Shown piece by piece: positions 8,572 to 17,554 of a DNA stretch of 64,000 bases (position 1 is its first letter; every line of letters starts with the position of its first letter). The translations under genes were made by a program, and so were the position numbers. The stretch is from Tumidithrix helvetica (lineage in GTDB: Bacteria > Cyanobacteriota > Cyanobacteriia > Pseudanabaenales > Pseudanabaenaceae). The stretch is from assembly GCF_965232925.1 (NCBI RefSeq), contig NZ_CBDDRA010000028.1, positions 5,699 to 69,698 on the forward strand. Reading direction: 5' to 3'. The notes beneath the pieces are model-generated. The model saw only the letters and a program-made list of their open reading frames with translations, was not told the DNA's origin and made no database searches.

Positions 8572-9801
8572 GTGACCAAGAAACGTTCGACCAGTAAAGC
8601 CATTGACGGAGCCGTTAGCGTTTCTGCAATCACCCAAGCGATCGCCCAATTACTCAAAGAAGGTATTGGTGAAGTCAGGGTTACAGGGGAGATTTCAGGT
8701 TTCAAAACGGCTTACTCAGGACATCGTTATTTTGCCCTCAAGGATGACGCTGCCCTGATTGATTGCGTGATGTGGAGCAGTAAGCCTTTAGCATTTATCC
8801 CCACGGATGGGATGAGAGTAGTTGTTGGCGGGAAACTCACGATTTACCCAACCAGAGGGAAATATCAAATTGATTGCGATAGCATGGTGGCTGCGGGTCA
8901 AGGCGATCTATATCTGGCGTTTGAGGCGCTCAAACAAGATTTACAAGCACGGGGCTTTTTCAACCCAGAAATCAAGCAAGCTTTGCCATGGCTACCGCTC
9001 AAAATCGGCGTGGTTACTTCCCCCACAGGCGCAGCCATTCAAGATATTCTCAGCACGTTAAAACGGCGATCGCCTCACTGCCATGTCTATGTCTGTGCTG
9101 CTACAGTTCAAGGCGATACGGCTCCTATCGAAGTTGCGGCGGCAATCAGGCGGCTCAATCAGATCGATCTGGATGTCATCATTGTGGGTCGCGGTGGTGG
9201 CTCGTTGGAGGATCTCTGGGCATTTAATAGCCTAGAAGTTGCCGAGGCTATTTACCTGTCCAAAATTCCTATTGTCTCAGCCGTAGGACATGAAACCGAT
9301 TTCACGATCGCGGATTTTGTCGCAGATGTGCGGGCAGCAACTCCCACAGGGGCGGCTGAATTGGTGACCCAATGCGATCGCGCCGAGCTCTTACAACAGA
9401 TTGATGGCTATCAACAGCAGCTAACGACCTACATGAATTTGACGCTAAAACAATATCAGCAAAAAATTGACGGACTCATAAATAGCTACGGCTTTCAGAA
9501 TATAAACAGTCAGATTAAAACCTATCAGCAGCAAATTGATGAAGCTGAGAGCTTGATGCAAAAAGCCATGACGCGCAATCTCCGTCAAGCCAAGACCCAA
9601 CTCGAAGCGATCGCATCCCACCTGCATTCTTTACACCCCTTAGCGCCATTACAGCGTGGCTTTGCCCTGTTACGCTACCAAGATTGTCCGATCGCTGCCC
9701 ATGAATCCCTATCAAACTGCGATCGCATCGAAATTGTCCGTCATACTGAAATCGCCCATGCCAAAATTGAACTAGTAATTCCACAAGAAAATAGCGATTA
9801 G
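8572..9801 (+). CDS. xseA: Exodeoxyribonuclease VII large subunit
   Basis: The catalytic subunit of exonuclease VII, which degrades single-stranded DNA in both directions. An N-terminal OB fold (about 15-110) is followed by the catalytic domain with VTSPTGAAIQD, VIIVGRGGGSLEDLWAFN and SAVGHETDFTIADFVAD, and then a long coiled-coil region (about 265-350) and LHPLAPLQRGFAL near the C-terminus. It starts at GTG with AAG just before it. The small subunit gene follows after 35 bases, the standard arrangement. Confidence 0.96.
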   Translation: MTKKRSTSKAIDGAVSVSAITQAIAQLLKEGIGEVRVTGEISGFKTAYSGHRYFALKDDAALIDCVMWSSKPLAFIPTDGMRVVVGGKLTIYPTRGKYQIDCDSMVAAGQGDLYLAFEALKQDLQARGFFNPEIKQALPWLPLKIGVVTSPTGAAIQDILSTLKRRSPHCHVYVCAATVQGDTAPIEVAAAIRRLNQIDLDVIIVGRGGGSLEDLWAFNSLEVAEAIYLSKIPIVSAVGHETDFTIADFVADVRAATPTGAAELVTQCDRAELLQQIDGYQQQLTTYMNLTLKQYQQKIDGLINSYGFQNINSQIKTYQQQIDEAESLMQKAMTRNLRQAKTQLEAIASHLHSLHPLAPLQRGFALLRYQDCPIAAHESLSNCDRIEIVRHTEIAHAKIELVIPQENSD

Positions 9802-9836
9802 CTTTTAGTCGTTCCCAATTACCTTCTCCCTTAACA

Positions 9837-10094
9837 ATGCCCAAGTCCTTTGAACAACAAGTCCAACGCCTCGAAGAAATCGTCGATCTGCTCGATCGGG
9901 GCGACGTGGCGATCGCGGAAATGTTAAAGCTATACCAAGAGGGGATGAATTTGGCAAAGCAATGCCGCACTTATCTAGAAACCGCCGAACAAAAGGTCAC
10001 AACGATCGGCGCTCAAGCGAATATTCCAGAAACAGTCCCAAACTCCAAAGCCAGCTTCGAGCAAACGGCAATCGATATCGATATCGAATTCTAA
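9837..10094 (+). CDS. xseB: Exodeoxyribonuclease VII small subunit
   Basis: An 85-residue protein with the XseB signature: F-E-x-x-V-x-R-L-E-E-I-V, L-D-R-G-D and L-x-L-Y-Q-E-G-M-x-L-x-x-x-C. It caps the coiled coil of XseA. The last 25 residues are a non-conserved tail. It converges with the minus-strand gene that ends 25 bases later. Confidence 0.93.
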   Translation: MPKSFEQQVQRLEEIVDLLDRGDVAIAEMLKLYQEGMNLAKQCRTYLETAEQKVTTIGAQANIPETVPNSKASFEQTAIDIDIEF

Positions 10095-10119
10095 TCGAGC
10101 AATCACCGATCGCTAATCG

Positions 10120-10581
10120 CTAATTCACAGGTCTTAGTTTCGTGACACGCAGGGTAAATTTGCCCCCACTACTGCCGCCAAAAGATTGCACGCGCACGAC
10201 ATAGGTTCCAGCTTTTCGGATTTTGACAAATAACAAAGAATTGGTCGTGTCGCTGGCAGCATCATCATTCTCGGCAATCACATCGCCATCTTTACCGAGT
10301 AACGTCACTACCGTGTCAAAGGCTTCGGACGTTAGTGAAATTTCTAAGCGATCGTCTTTCGTCGCTTGAACCACATAGTCTCGAGCAAATCCCTTTTGTC
10401 CCGTGGGAATATCTTTGTCGGTGAGAATATCTGTAACTTCATTCCCTTCTAGGGGAATGGGTTTGTAAGTATTCGGGCGGTTTTGTGCGACAACCACATT
10501 TGCACACATGAGGATGCTGCAAGCCGTAGTGAAGAGAAAGATTTTAATTTTTAGGTTGTGGACAAAGGGGGAAAAGCTCAA
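10120..10581 (-). CDS. Secreted protein with pre-peptidase C-terminal (PPC) domain
   Basis: A 153-residue protein with a signal peptide (hydrophobic residues about 12-30, ending VVVAQ) and one PPC-type beta-sandwich. The motif D-Y-V-V-Q-A-T-K-D-D-R-L-E-I-S-L, followed by F-D-T-V-V-T-L, A-E-N-D-D and G-T-Y-V-V-R-V-Q-S, is typical. PPC domains usually hang from secreted peptidases and adhesins; here the domain stands alone. The start is a TTG that overlaps the scpA stop (TTGA), preceded by a strong AGGAGG, so translation is coupled to scpA. Confidence 0.8.
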   Translation of the reverse strand: MSFSPFVHNLKIKIFLFTTACSILMCANVVVAQNRPNTYKPIPLEGNEVTDILTDKDIPTGQKGFARDYVVQATKDDRLEISLTSEAFDTVVTLLGKDGDVIAENDDAASDTTNSLLFVKIRKAGTYVVRVQSFGGSSGGKFTLRVTKLRPVN

Positions 10582-11333
10582 GAAACCTCCTGAATTTGGT
10601 TGCTGGTTAGGGGCTTGATTTGAATCTTGCCATAAAAATCAGCTTGGAATAGTTCTACTTTAGACTGTGCCGATAAAAACAGTAAGCCCCAAAATACACC
10701 GACGCGGTCGTTAAAAATTGCGGCTAGATCGGAAATCTCGATCGCCGTGTTGGTGTGCAGCATAAAGTAGTTCTCAATCTCGATGATAATTTCGGTGAGA
10801 TTTTCTTTGTGCGCTAACTGCGTAATCGCCCGCATGGCAGCTTTACGCGCCACCTTGGTTTGGCGCAAACGGTTGTTGGGGGACTTCCCTGATTTTTGTT
10901 CGACGAGGAGGGCGATCGCCTCAATCTGAGCGATCAGCTCGGCTAGGGTAATGCGTCTAGCTTGAGGTGGCGGCGCTACCGTGCGACGACGAATATGATC
11001 TTCAAGATTACTCGGCAATCTTGCTAGCGAAATCCCCGCAGCATCCTCAGCTAGCCAATCTGCCTCAGCATCCGCGTCATTGGGGACTTCGTCATAGGCC
11101 ATTTGCGATTGAGACAAGGTATTTGCCTTCAAAAGCACCAACATGGAAGCGTAGAGTAAGGCCTGCCCAGACTCGTACAGATCGCGCCGATCGTCTGAAA
11201 TCAGTCGCGACAAAAAGCGATCGATAATGTCGATGACTTGAACATCCCAAGGGTCAATTTCTCCCCGTTCTGCCAATTCGATTAACAGTGCGATCGCTTC
11301 TTTTGTAACTGACTCTGTAAGAGACTGTGTCAT
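10578..11333 (-). CDS. scpA: Segregation and condensation protein A
   Basis: ScpA is the kleisin that, with ScpB, bridges SMC in chromosome condensation. The N-terminus has the kleisin signature for SMC binding (A-I-A-L-L-I-E-L-A-E-R-G-E-I-D-P-W-D-V-Q), followed by D-I-I-D-R-F-L and the helix A-S-M-L-V-L-L-K-A. The C-terminal winged helix (VGVFWGLLFLSAQSKVELFQ) is also present. At 251 residues it is a normal cyanobacterial ScpA. scpB is not nearby. The downstream PPC gene overlaps it. Confidence 0.92.
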   Translation of the reverse strand: MTQSLTESVTKEAIALLIELAERGEIDPWDVQVIDIIDRFLSRLISDDRRDLYESGQALLYASMLVLLKANTLSQSQMAYDEVPNDADAEADWLAEDAAGISLARLPSNLEDHIRRRTVAPPPQARRITLAELIAQIEAIALLVEQKSGKSPNNRLRQTKVARKAAMRAITQLAHKENLTEIIIEIENYFMLHTNTAIEISDLAAIFNDRVGVFWGLLFLSAQSKVELFQADFYGKIQIKPLTSNQIQEVS

Positions 11334-11405
11334 CAGGTTTCTACGCTAGAAGCTAATACCTTACTACAAACTCAGGTATTTGCAAGACCGAGAAATAATT
11401 GGCTG

Positions 11406-11491
11406 TTAGCACTTAGCAATTAGATTTTAGCAATTAGCACTTGGCTTGTTTTGATAACCGACAACTGTCAACCGTCAACTGTCAACCATCA
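11406..11491. repeat. Two short tandem arrays of heptamers (STRR-like)
   Basis: Positions 11406-11447 are six imperfect copies of TTAGCAC/TTAGCAA, and 11464-11491 are four imperfect copies of ACTGTCA/ACCGTCA. Short tandemly repeated repetitive heptamers are known in cyanobacterial intergenic DNA. They fill the space between scpA and the LapA-like gene. Confidence 0.75.
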
Positions 11492-11500
11492 ACTAAATGA

Positions 11501-11860
11501 TTACTTCGATGCTTCGATCTGTCTGGGCTTGTCTTCTACTTCAACATCAATCGCAGAGGCAGACACCAAACGTTTGCGTTCGTCGATTTCGGCATTGAGC
11601 GTACTGACTGTTTCTTGCAGATTTTGAATTTGGAGGTTCTTATTGCTTAGTTCCATTAAACTCTGCAAACCCGACCACACGCTAAAAAACCAGGCGATAA
11701 CAGCTCCAAGCCCCATAGATAAAATTATCTCTACTGCGATCGGAGCTTCTACTTTTACATTCGGGACAATCTGGATCGGAGCAGGGCTAGTATTTTCTAA
11801 CGAGAATAAAACGAGTCCTAATACGACGATAAATATTACCAAAAAATTAACTTGTCTCAT
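11501..11860 (-). CDS. LapA-like (DUF1049) membrane protein
   Basis: A 119-residue protein with two hydrophobic helices (about residues 5-22 and 43-62) joined by a short loop containing E-N-T, and a C-terminal coiled coil (about 67-100). This is the layout of the LapA/DUF1049 family, and the N-terminal L-G-L-V-L-F-S-L-E-N-T is typical. In Escherichia coli LapA works in lipopolysaccharide assembly control; the cyanobacterial role is not known. A GAGGAG ribosome site precedes the ATG. Confidence 0.8.
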   Translation of the reverse strand: MRQVNFLVIFIVVLGLVLFSLENTSPAPIQIVPNVKVEAPIAVEIILSMGLGAVIAWFFSVWSGLQSLMELSNKNLQIQNLQETVSTLNAEIDERKRLVSASAIDVEVEDKPRQIEASK

Positions 11861-12044
11861 AAATGAACTTTCTCCTCAGCATTTAGTCTTTAACATTGGT
11901 AAAAAGTTTATAGATAAAACTGCCCAACTACACTGACTCCAGATAAAAATTAAAGGACGAAATTTTTACCTAGAGCTTTGGGGCATACTTAACATATAGC
12001 CTGTTACGCTCGCTACTCTAGAAATATCTTAAGTCATTGCCGTT

Positions 12045-12839
12045 ATGCTACAGCCTCAATTATGTACCAAGTATCCCAAATACAGCTTGGTTGCGAGTGC
12101 CACCTGCATGATCTTTTTGCTAAGCATTGCTACCGCTTCACCCGCGAGCGCTAGACCTCCCACCTCCCCCTTTGGTTTAGGCTTAGATTTTTTTCAAGTG
12201 TCCAGAGGCGTCAGTCGTTGTCCGACAACAATGATTGGTAATGCGATCGCCCCAGAAGATGGGGGACGAACTTTATCAAACAAGCCAACTTTTTATTTGT
12301 ATATTGAAAATTTGGATGGTTCTCAGTCAAAAAATTATCGCGCCATCTTTTTTCTGCGAGAGGGAAGTAATATTCAATCAAAGCCATCCTATCGTGTGGC
12401 CGGTAATTCAAAAAAGCTAGGGCTACTTAAATTTACTTTGCCCGATGATGCCCCTGCTTTACAAGTAGGTAAAGATACGCGTTGGCAAGTACGCCTTGAA
12501 TTTCCCGATCGCATTGGCGATACAAACGATATCAATGTTAATTCTTTTGTGCGTTTAGAGCAGAATGCAGAAGTAGAGCGAGCCATTCGCCAAGCCTCGT
12601 CTACGCTAGAAAAAGCTAGAATCTACGCTCGATATTACTATTGGTATGATGCGTTTGATACCTACAGTCAATGGCTAGAGGCAAATCCTTCCGATCGCAT
12701 AGCAAGACAAGAGCGATCGGCGATGATGCTTTTCTCACAAGTTGCCACACCTTCTGAAAAGCTCAAATGTACGCTTGTTTCCGATATTCCCATCGATCGC
12801 ATCGAGTCTAAAAATGCTGAATTCTTACTGTCACGCTAA
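12045..12839 (+). CDS. DUF928 secreted protein
   Basis: A 264-residue cyanobacterial DUF928 protein with a signal peptide (hydrophobic stretch about 13-31, ending ASPASA). Family traits are an early G-x-S-R-C-like cysteine, the A-P-x-D-G-G-R-T-L segment, P-T-F-Y-x-Y-I-E, and the helical C-terminal part K-A-R-I-Y-A-R-Y-Y-Y-W-Y-D-A-F-D. DUF928 genes often sit near CHASE2 or TPR genes in cyanobacteria; function is unknown. A second, broken copy follows 64 bases downstream. Confidence 0.88.
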   Translation: MLQPQLCTKYPKYSLVASATCMIFLLSIATASPASARPPTSPFGLGLDFFQVSRGVSRCPTTMIGNAIAPEDGGRTLSNKPTFYLYIENLDGSQSKNYRAIFFLREGSNIQSKPSYRVAGNSKKLGLLKFTLPDDAPALQVGKDTRWQVRLEFPDRIGDTNDINVNSFVRLEQNAEVERAIRQASSTLEKARIYARYYYWYDAFDTYSQWLEANPSDRIARQERSAMMLFSQVATPSEKLKCTLVSDIPIDRIESKNAEFLLSR

Positions 12840-12903
12840 CGAATTCTAAATTCTGAATTTCATTACCTCCCCAAAATCTTAAGTTATTGACATTGACGTT
12901 GTT

Positions 12904-13700
12904 ATGCTTCAGCCTCTGCAATTTACCAAGAATCTTAAGTACAGCTTGGTTGCGATCGCTCCTTGCATGACTTTTTTGCTAAGCATTTCTATTACTTCTT
13001 CACCCAGTTTAGCTGGAACTCCCATATCCCCATTTGGTTTGGGACTTTCTCCTGTTAGCGATCAAATGGGCTATCGCTGTCACCCACCTTTTGGAGGAAA
13101 CACTCTGGCTCCAGTGGACGGGGGACGAACTCTTTCTGCTCAGCCCACCTTTTATGCTTATATAGAAAAATCTGGGGAGATACCAAAAGGAGAACCACTT
13201 CGGATTACCTTTATGCTTCGTGATGGAACTGGTCATGAGGCAATATCAACCTATCGTGCCACTGGACTGGAACCGTCACAAAATTAGGATTGCTCAAATT
13301 TACATTTCCCAACTACCTTCCAGCTTTGCAAGCAGGTAAAGATATTCGTTGGCAAGTAAGAATTGATTCTGGCGATGATACCAATAATTTTTCTGGCGTT
13401 GTCCGTCTCGAGCAAAATGACGAAGTGAAGCAAGCCATACAGCAAGCCTACTCTGATTTAGAAAAAGCCAGAATCTACGCAGGTTATTTCTATTGGTACG
13501 ATGCTTTTGATGCTTACACGCAATGGCTAGATGCCAACCCATCAGATCTCATTGCAAGACGAGAGCGATCGGCAATGATGAATCTCGGACTAGTCAATGT
13601 TTCTTCGATCAAACTGAAATGCAACCCTGTGATCGTTCCGATCGATCGCATCGAGTCACAAAAATCTGAATCCTTACAGTTATCTCCTAGAAGATTTTAG
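12904..13700 (+). pseudogene. Second DUF928 copy, frameshifted
   Basis: A paralogue of the preceding gene. The 5' part (12904-13287) has the signal peptide and the APVDGGRTL and PTFYAYIE blocks; the 3' part (from about 13262 in another frame to 13700) has KLGLLKF, LPALQAGKDIRWQVR and the YFYWYDAFDAYTQWL block. The frame changes at a perfect tandem duplication of CTGGA (13262-13266 and 13267-13271). Removing one copy restores A-T-G-T-V-T-K-L-G-L-L-K-F, matching the intact paralogue. It is therefore a recently broken gene, a phase-variable one, or a sequencing error. Confidence 0.85.
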
Positions 13701-13908
13701 ACTCAAGACGAATTATGGATTTTGATTATTTGTTTTGTGGTGGGTTTAAAAGCGATTTGCTGTAAATTCAGCTTGACATAAATTTTTGCGACTAGAAACT
13801 AACCGCAGATATTAGAGTATATGCTTTTGGGACAATAACCTCGGTTCCGCAGCCTCGCAAAAAAAATCTTGTATTCTTTATGAATATCCATACATTCTGA
13901 CTCATCGC

Positions 13909-14505
13909 ATGGGACATGATTTTCTTGATTCAATCGCAGATAAACCTTTTTACAGGCTGATTCAGCAAAAGTATAAAGGCAAGGTCGCACAGCGCAGTGG
14001 TGTTAGCTACATGAACCATATTCAAGAAGGTGCTTATATTCTTCAGTTGATTTACGGCAATAACGAAGATTTGATAGAAGCATTTTGTCTTCACCCAATT
14101 TTCCAAAGTGACAAATTGCTGTCTCAATTGTTTTCTGATAGCTCATCTGAACTTTCTCTTATTTCGCCTCACGCCATAATTTTAGGAATGGAGTATAGGC
14201 GTGTTGCAGGCAATTATACGATCAAGAATAAAATTAAGAGCTTCAACTCCATCGAAATTGGTCCACTCGATAAAGTTCATAAAATGTTGGTAGCCGACAA
14301 AATTCAAAATAAAAAAGATTTTATGAAATATCTGTATTTGAAGCATGACCGACCTTCATATCACAAGGTTTCAGAACATGTAATTCAATATTTTGACAGT
14401 TGGCTCAATTGTCTATCAGTCAGCCAAGAAATGTATAAAGAAATAGTCGAACAAGTAGAACAAAATCTAAAGTTAATAGTTCTGGATGATATTAACAATT
14501 GCTGA
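13909..14505 (+). CDS. HD-domain-like hypothetical protein
   Basis: A 198-residue protein. The early block R-S-G-V-S-Y-M-N-H-I-Q-E-G, with a later A-F-C-L-H-P-I-F-Q, resembles an HD-type phosphohydrolase family seen mainly in phages and mobile DNA, whose members carry a similar N-H-I-x-E-G ... C-L-H-P pattern. The canonical HD pair is not clear, so catalysis is uncertain. The coding sequence is AT-rich and nearly free of HIP1 sites compared with neighbours, which fits recent acquisition. No partner gene is adjacent. Confidence 0.6.
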   Translation: MGHDFLDSIADKPFYRLIQQKYKGKVAQRSGVSYMNHIQEGAYILQLIYGNNEDLIEAFCLHPIFQSDKLLSQLFSDSSSELSLISPHAIILGMEYRRVAGNYTIKNKIKSFNSIEIGPLDKVHKMLVADKIQNKKDFMKYLYLKHDRPSYHKVSEHVIQYFDSWLNCLSVSQEMYKEIVEQVEQNLKLIVLDDINNC

Positions 14506-14639
14506 GAAAGTTCTTGTATCAAAACGCTTGCGGCTTTTCATCACAATGAGAAATCCTAGTTTTGCCCGATCGCTTACGTCACGGGTAAAAGTTGTGACAC
14601 AATTTAATGCGGATATATAAAAGATTTCTAGGATAAATA

Positions 14640-15734
14640 ATGCTCAAAGCTGGGATTGTGGGTTTGCCAAATGTGGGAAAGTCCACTTTGTTTAATGCCT
14701 TAGTTGCCAATGCCAAAGCCGAGGCTGCCAACTTTCCCTTTTGTACGATTGAGCCCAATGTCGGTACGGTTACGGTACCTGACGAACGGCTAGAGGTATT
14801 GGCAAAGGTTGGAAACTCTGCCCAAATCGTGCCAACCCGTATGGAGTTTGTCGATATTGCGGGTTTGGTCAAAGGCGCAAGCAAAGGCGAAGGACTGGGC
14901 AATCAGTTTTTAGCAAATATTCGCACTTGCAACGCGATCGCCCATGTTGTTCGCTGTTTTGAAGATGAGAATATTTTGCATGTCGAGAACAGCATCGATC
15001 CCGTTCGAGACATTGAGATTATCAACTTAGAACTGGCGCTCTCCGATCTAGCTCAGGTCGATCGCCGCATCGATCGCAGCCGCAAAGGCGCAAGAGCAGG
15101 CGATGCCGATGCCAAGTTAGAGCTAGCCACCCTAGAGAAAGTGCGGGAAGCTCTCGATCTAGGTAAACCAGCCCGTTCGCTCGACTTGAGTGATGAGGAA
15201 TTGGGGGCGATCGAATTTTTGCAACTGCTCACGCTCAAACCCACCATTTATGCGGCAAATGTTTCCGAGTCCGATCTAGCGACGGGCAATGCTTTTGTCG
15301 ATCGCGTGCGGGCGATCGCATTAGCTGAAAAAGCAGAAGTCATTGTCGTTTCTGCCCAAGTTGAGTCAGAGTTGATCGAGCTATCTGCCGAAGAACGTCA
15401 AGACTTTTTAGAGTCACTAGGGGTAAGTGAAGGCGGACTTAAATCTCTAATCCGCGCCACCTATCATTTGTTGGGCTTACGCACCTACTTCACAGTTGGA
15501 CCCAAGGAAGCCAGAGCTTGGACAATTCATGCGGGAATGAGTGCCCCACAGGCAGCGGGCGTGATTCACTCCGATTTTGAACGAGCCTTTATTCGGGCTG
15601 AAACCGTGGCTTTTGATGACCTCGTGGCAATGGGCTCCATGACCGCAGCCAAGGAAAAAGGCTTAGTGCGGAGTGAAGGCAAAGAGTACATCGTCAAGGA
15701 AGGGGATGTTATCCTGTTTAGAACCAGTGCATAG
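14640..15734 (+). CDS. ychF: Redox-regulated ATPase YchF (Obg family)
   Basis: A 364-residue Obg-like P-loop protein that prefers ATP over GTP and binds the ribosome. The Walker A is GLPNVGKST at residues 8-16; the switch region V-D-I-A-G-L-V-K-G-A-S-K-G-E-G-L-G-N-Q and the C-terminal TGS domain (T-Y-F-T-V-G-P-K-E-A-R-A-W) are complete. The specificity motif N-V-S-E (Y-A-A-N-V-S-E) replaces NKxD, as expected for YchF. Confidence 0.97.
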   Translation: MLKAGIVGLPNVGKSTLFNALVANAKAEAANFPFCTIEPNVGTVTVPDERLEVLAKVGNSAQIVPTRMEFVDIAGLVKGASKGEGLGNQFLANIRTCNAIAHVVRCFEDENILHVENSIDPVRDIEIINLELALSDLAQVDRRIDRSRKGARAGDADAKLELATLEKVREALDLGKPARSLDLSDEELGAIEFLQLLTLKPTIYAANVSESDLATGNAFVDRVRAIALAEKAEVIVVSAQVESELIELSAEERQDFLESLGVSEGGLKSLIRATYHLLGLRTYFTVGPKEARAWTIHAGMSAPQAAGVIHSDFERAFIRAETVAFDDLVAMGSMTAAKEKGLVRSEGKEYIVKEGDVILFRTSA

Positions 15735-16329
15735 AAGCGATCGCACCTATAGCAATCCTAACTGAGTGGCAATTCATTTGTAGCGCAGGCATCTTGCCTG
15801 CAAGGGCTTTTAGCTACGTTCACAAACAATTAAGGATCGCTCCTTCAGGTGCGATGCAATTCGCGGAAACGTTTTCTGGTTTCGAGGCAAACTTACCTAC
15901 GTGAATGCTTCGCTCTCATTTTGGGGTTTAAGCGATCGCCAAATGCAGGTTTACCTGCATAATTAGTGTTAGATAGAAGTCATAAAAGCGCATAGTTATC
16001 TAAATTTTTGATGGCTTGTGTTAAGCATTGTTTTACGCTAAGTAAAAATACCTATTCTAGTCCTTAATTCCATTCCAATGAGTATATTTACTCAATACAT
16101 GAGATGGCTAGAGCTTGCTTTACGTCAACCATTCAGGCGATAATTACTTTTTCGAGTTTAATGATTTCTTTATATTTTAAATTCTCGGTTTAGAGCGCCT
16201 AAAGCCTCGTAAGAATGAAGAATATGCATCATTACCCGTTGAATCTTCGCCTAGGGGATCAAACTGTAAAGATGTGTTAAGCTTATTCAAAATCCATACA
16301 AAACTAATACGTATAGAGGGATTTAATTT
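15735..16329. other. Intergenic region between ychF and psbD, with two hairpins
   Basis: Nearly 600 bases without a gene. It contains two perfect hairpins: GCAGGCA-TCT-TGCCTGC at 15785-15801, of a type often dispersed in cyanobacterial genomes, and ATGCAGG-TTTA-CCTGCAT at 15943-15960. The AT-rich half next to psbD (from about 16010) presumably holds the psbD promoter and its light-responsive sites, but I could not identify a convincing core promoter or HLR1 box by eye. Confidence 0.55.
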
Positions 16330-17391
16330 ATGACCATTGCTATCGGGAGATCGCAACAGGTCGAAAGAGGATGGTTTGATGTCCTTGACGACTGGCTGAA
16401 GCGCGATCGTTTTGTATTCGTAGGTTGGAGCGGTCTTTTACTGTTCCCTACCGCATTTTTAGCTGTTGGTGGCTGGATGACCGGCACCACTTTTGTATCT
16501 TCTTGGTATACCCATGGTCTAGCTTCTAGCTACCTTGAAGGTGCTAACTTTTTGACCGTAGCTGTTTCCACACCTTCGCTCAGTATGGGTCACTCCTTAC
16601 TTTTGCTCTGGGGACCTGAAGCCCAAGGCGATTTTACCCGCTGGTGTCAAATCGGTGGTCTATGGACATTTGTGGCTCTACACGGTGCTTTTGGTCTGAT
16701 TGGCTTTATGCTGCGTCAGTTTGAAATTGCTCGTCTAGTTGGTATTCGTCCTTATAATGCGATCGCCTTCTCAGGTCCTATCGCCGTATTTGTTTCCGTA
16801 TTCTTGATGTACCCTCTAGGACAATCTGGTTGGTTCTTTGCTCCTACCTTTGGTGTAGCGGGGATCTTCCGCTTCATCCTATTTTTGCAAGGTTTCCACA
16901 ACTGGACGCTTAACCCCTTCCACATGATGGGTGTTGCAGGTATTCTCGGTGGCGCTCTACTCAGTGCGATTCACGGTGCAACTGTTGAAAACACTTTGTA
17001 TCAAGATGACGACGGTTCGACGACCTTCAAAGCATTTAACCCAACACAAGCTGAAGAAACCTACTCCATGGTTACGGCTAACCGTTTTTGGAGCCAAATC
17101 TTTGGTATTGCCTTCTCTAACAAGCGTTGGCTTCACTTCTTTATGCTGTTCGTTCCAGTTACTGGACTCTGGTTCTGTAGCGTTGGTATCGTTGGTCTAG
17201 CACTCAACCTACGTGCCTATGACTTTGTATCTCAAGAAGTTCGTGCCGCAGAAGATCCTGAGTTTGAGACTTTCTACACCAAAAACCTCCTGTTAAATGA
17301 AGGTATTCGTGCTTGGATGGCTCCTCAAGATCAGCCTGCTGAAAACTTCATCTTCCCAGAAGAAGTTCTACCCCGTGGTAATGCTCTGTAA
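16330..17391 (+). CDS. psbD: Photosystem II reaction centre protein D2
   Basis: D2 binds, with D1, the chlorophylls, pheophytins and the QA quinone of photosystem II in the thylakoid membrane. The 353-residue product is nearly invariant: M-T-I-A-I-G-R at the N-terminus, G-W-F-D-V-L-D-D-W-L-K-R-D-R, the five helices, H-N-W-T-L-N-P-F-H-M-M-G (His of P680 and iron ligation), the second iron-ligand histidine in the R-W-L-H-F-F-M-L helix, and the C-terminus P-R-G-N-A-L. The start has an AGAGGGA ribosome site. psbC follows but, unusually, does not overlap. Confidence 0.99.
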   Translation: MTIAIGRSQQVERGWFDVLDDWLKRDRFVFVGWSGLLLFPTAFLAVGGWMTGTTFVSSWYTHGLASSYLEGANFLTVAVSTPSLSMGHSLLLLWGPEAQGDFTRWCQIGGLWTFVALHGAFGLIGFMLRQFEIARLVGIRPYNAIAFSGPIAVFVSVFLMYPLGQSGWFFAPTFGVAGIFRFILFLQGFHNWTLNPFHMMGVAGILGGALLSAIHGATVENTLYQDDDGSTTFKAFNPTQAEETYSMVTANRFWSQIFGIAFSNKRWLHFFMLFVPVTGLWFCSVGIVGLALNLRAYDFVSQEVRAAEDPEFETFYTKNLLLNEGIRAWMAPQDQPAENFIFPEEVLPRGNAL

Positions 17392-17406
17392 TTTGAGCTA
17401 CACCAC

Positions 17407-17507
17407 TCAGCTATCAGCGATCGGCTTAAGTACTGGTTTTAGATTATGATTCTTATCTAAGGATAATTTTCAAATCGTAAAGCTAGCGGCTGACAACTGA
17501 TAGCTGA
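17407..17507. repeat. Distant inverted repeat in the psbD-psbC spacer
   Basis: TCAGCTATCAG (17407-17417) and CTGATAGCTGA (17497-17507) are perfect 11-bp inverted copies separated by 79 bases. In RNA they could pair and fold the spacer into one large loop just upstream of the psbC ribosome site. The function is unknown; it may be only a dispersed repeat. Confidence 0.6.
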
Positions 17508-17554
17508 TCTCTTTAATCACTGAACAATAAATAAGTTTTTGGAGAAATTCCCTC

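Noticed and set aside
9515..9970. A 151-codon minus-strand frame across xseA and xseB
   Set aside because: It is antisense to two well-supported genes and has no domain.
11406..11491. A CRISPR array
   Set aside because: The repeats are only 7 bases and contiguous, with no spacers and no cas genes near.
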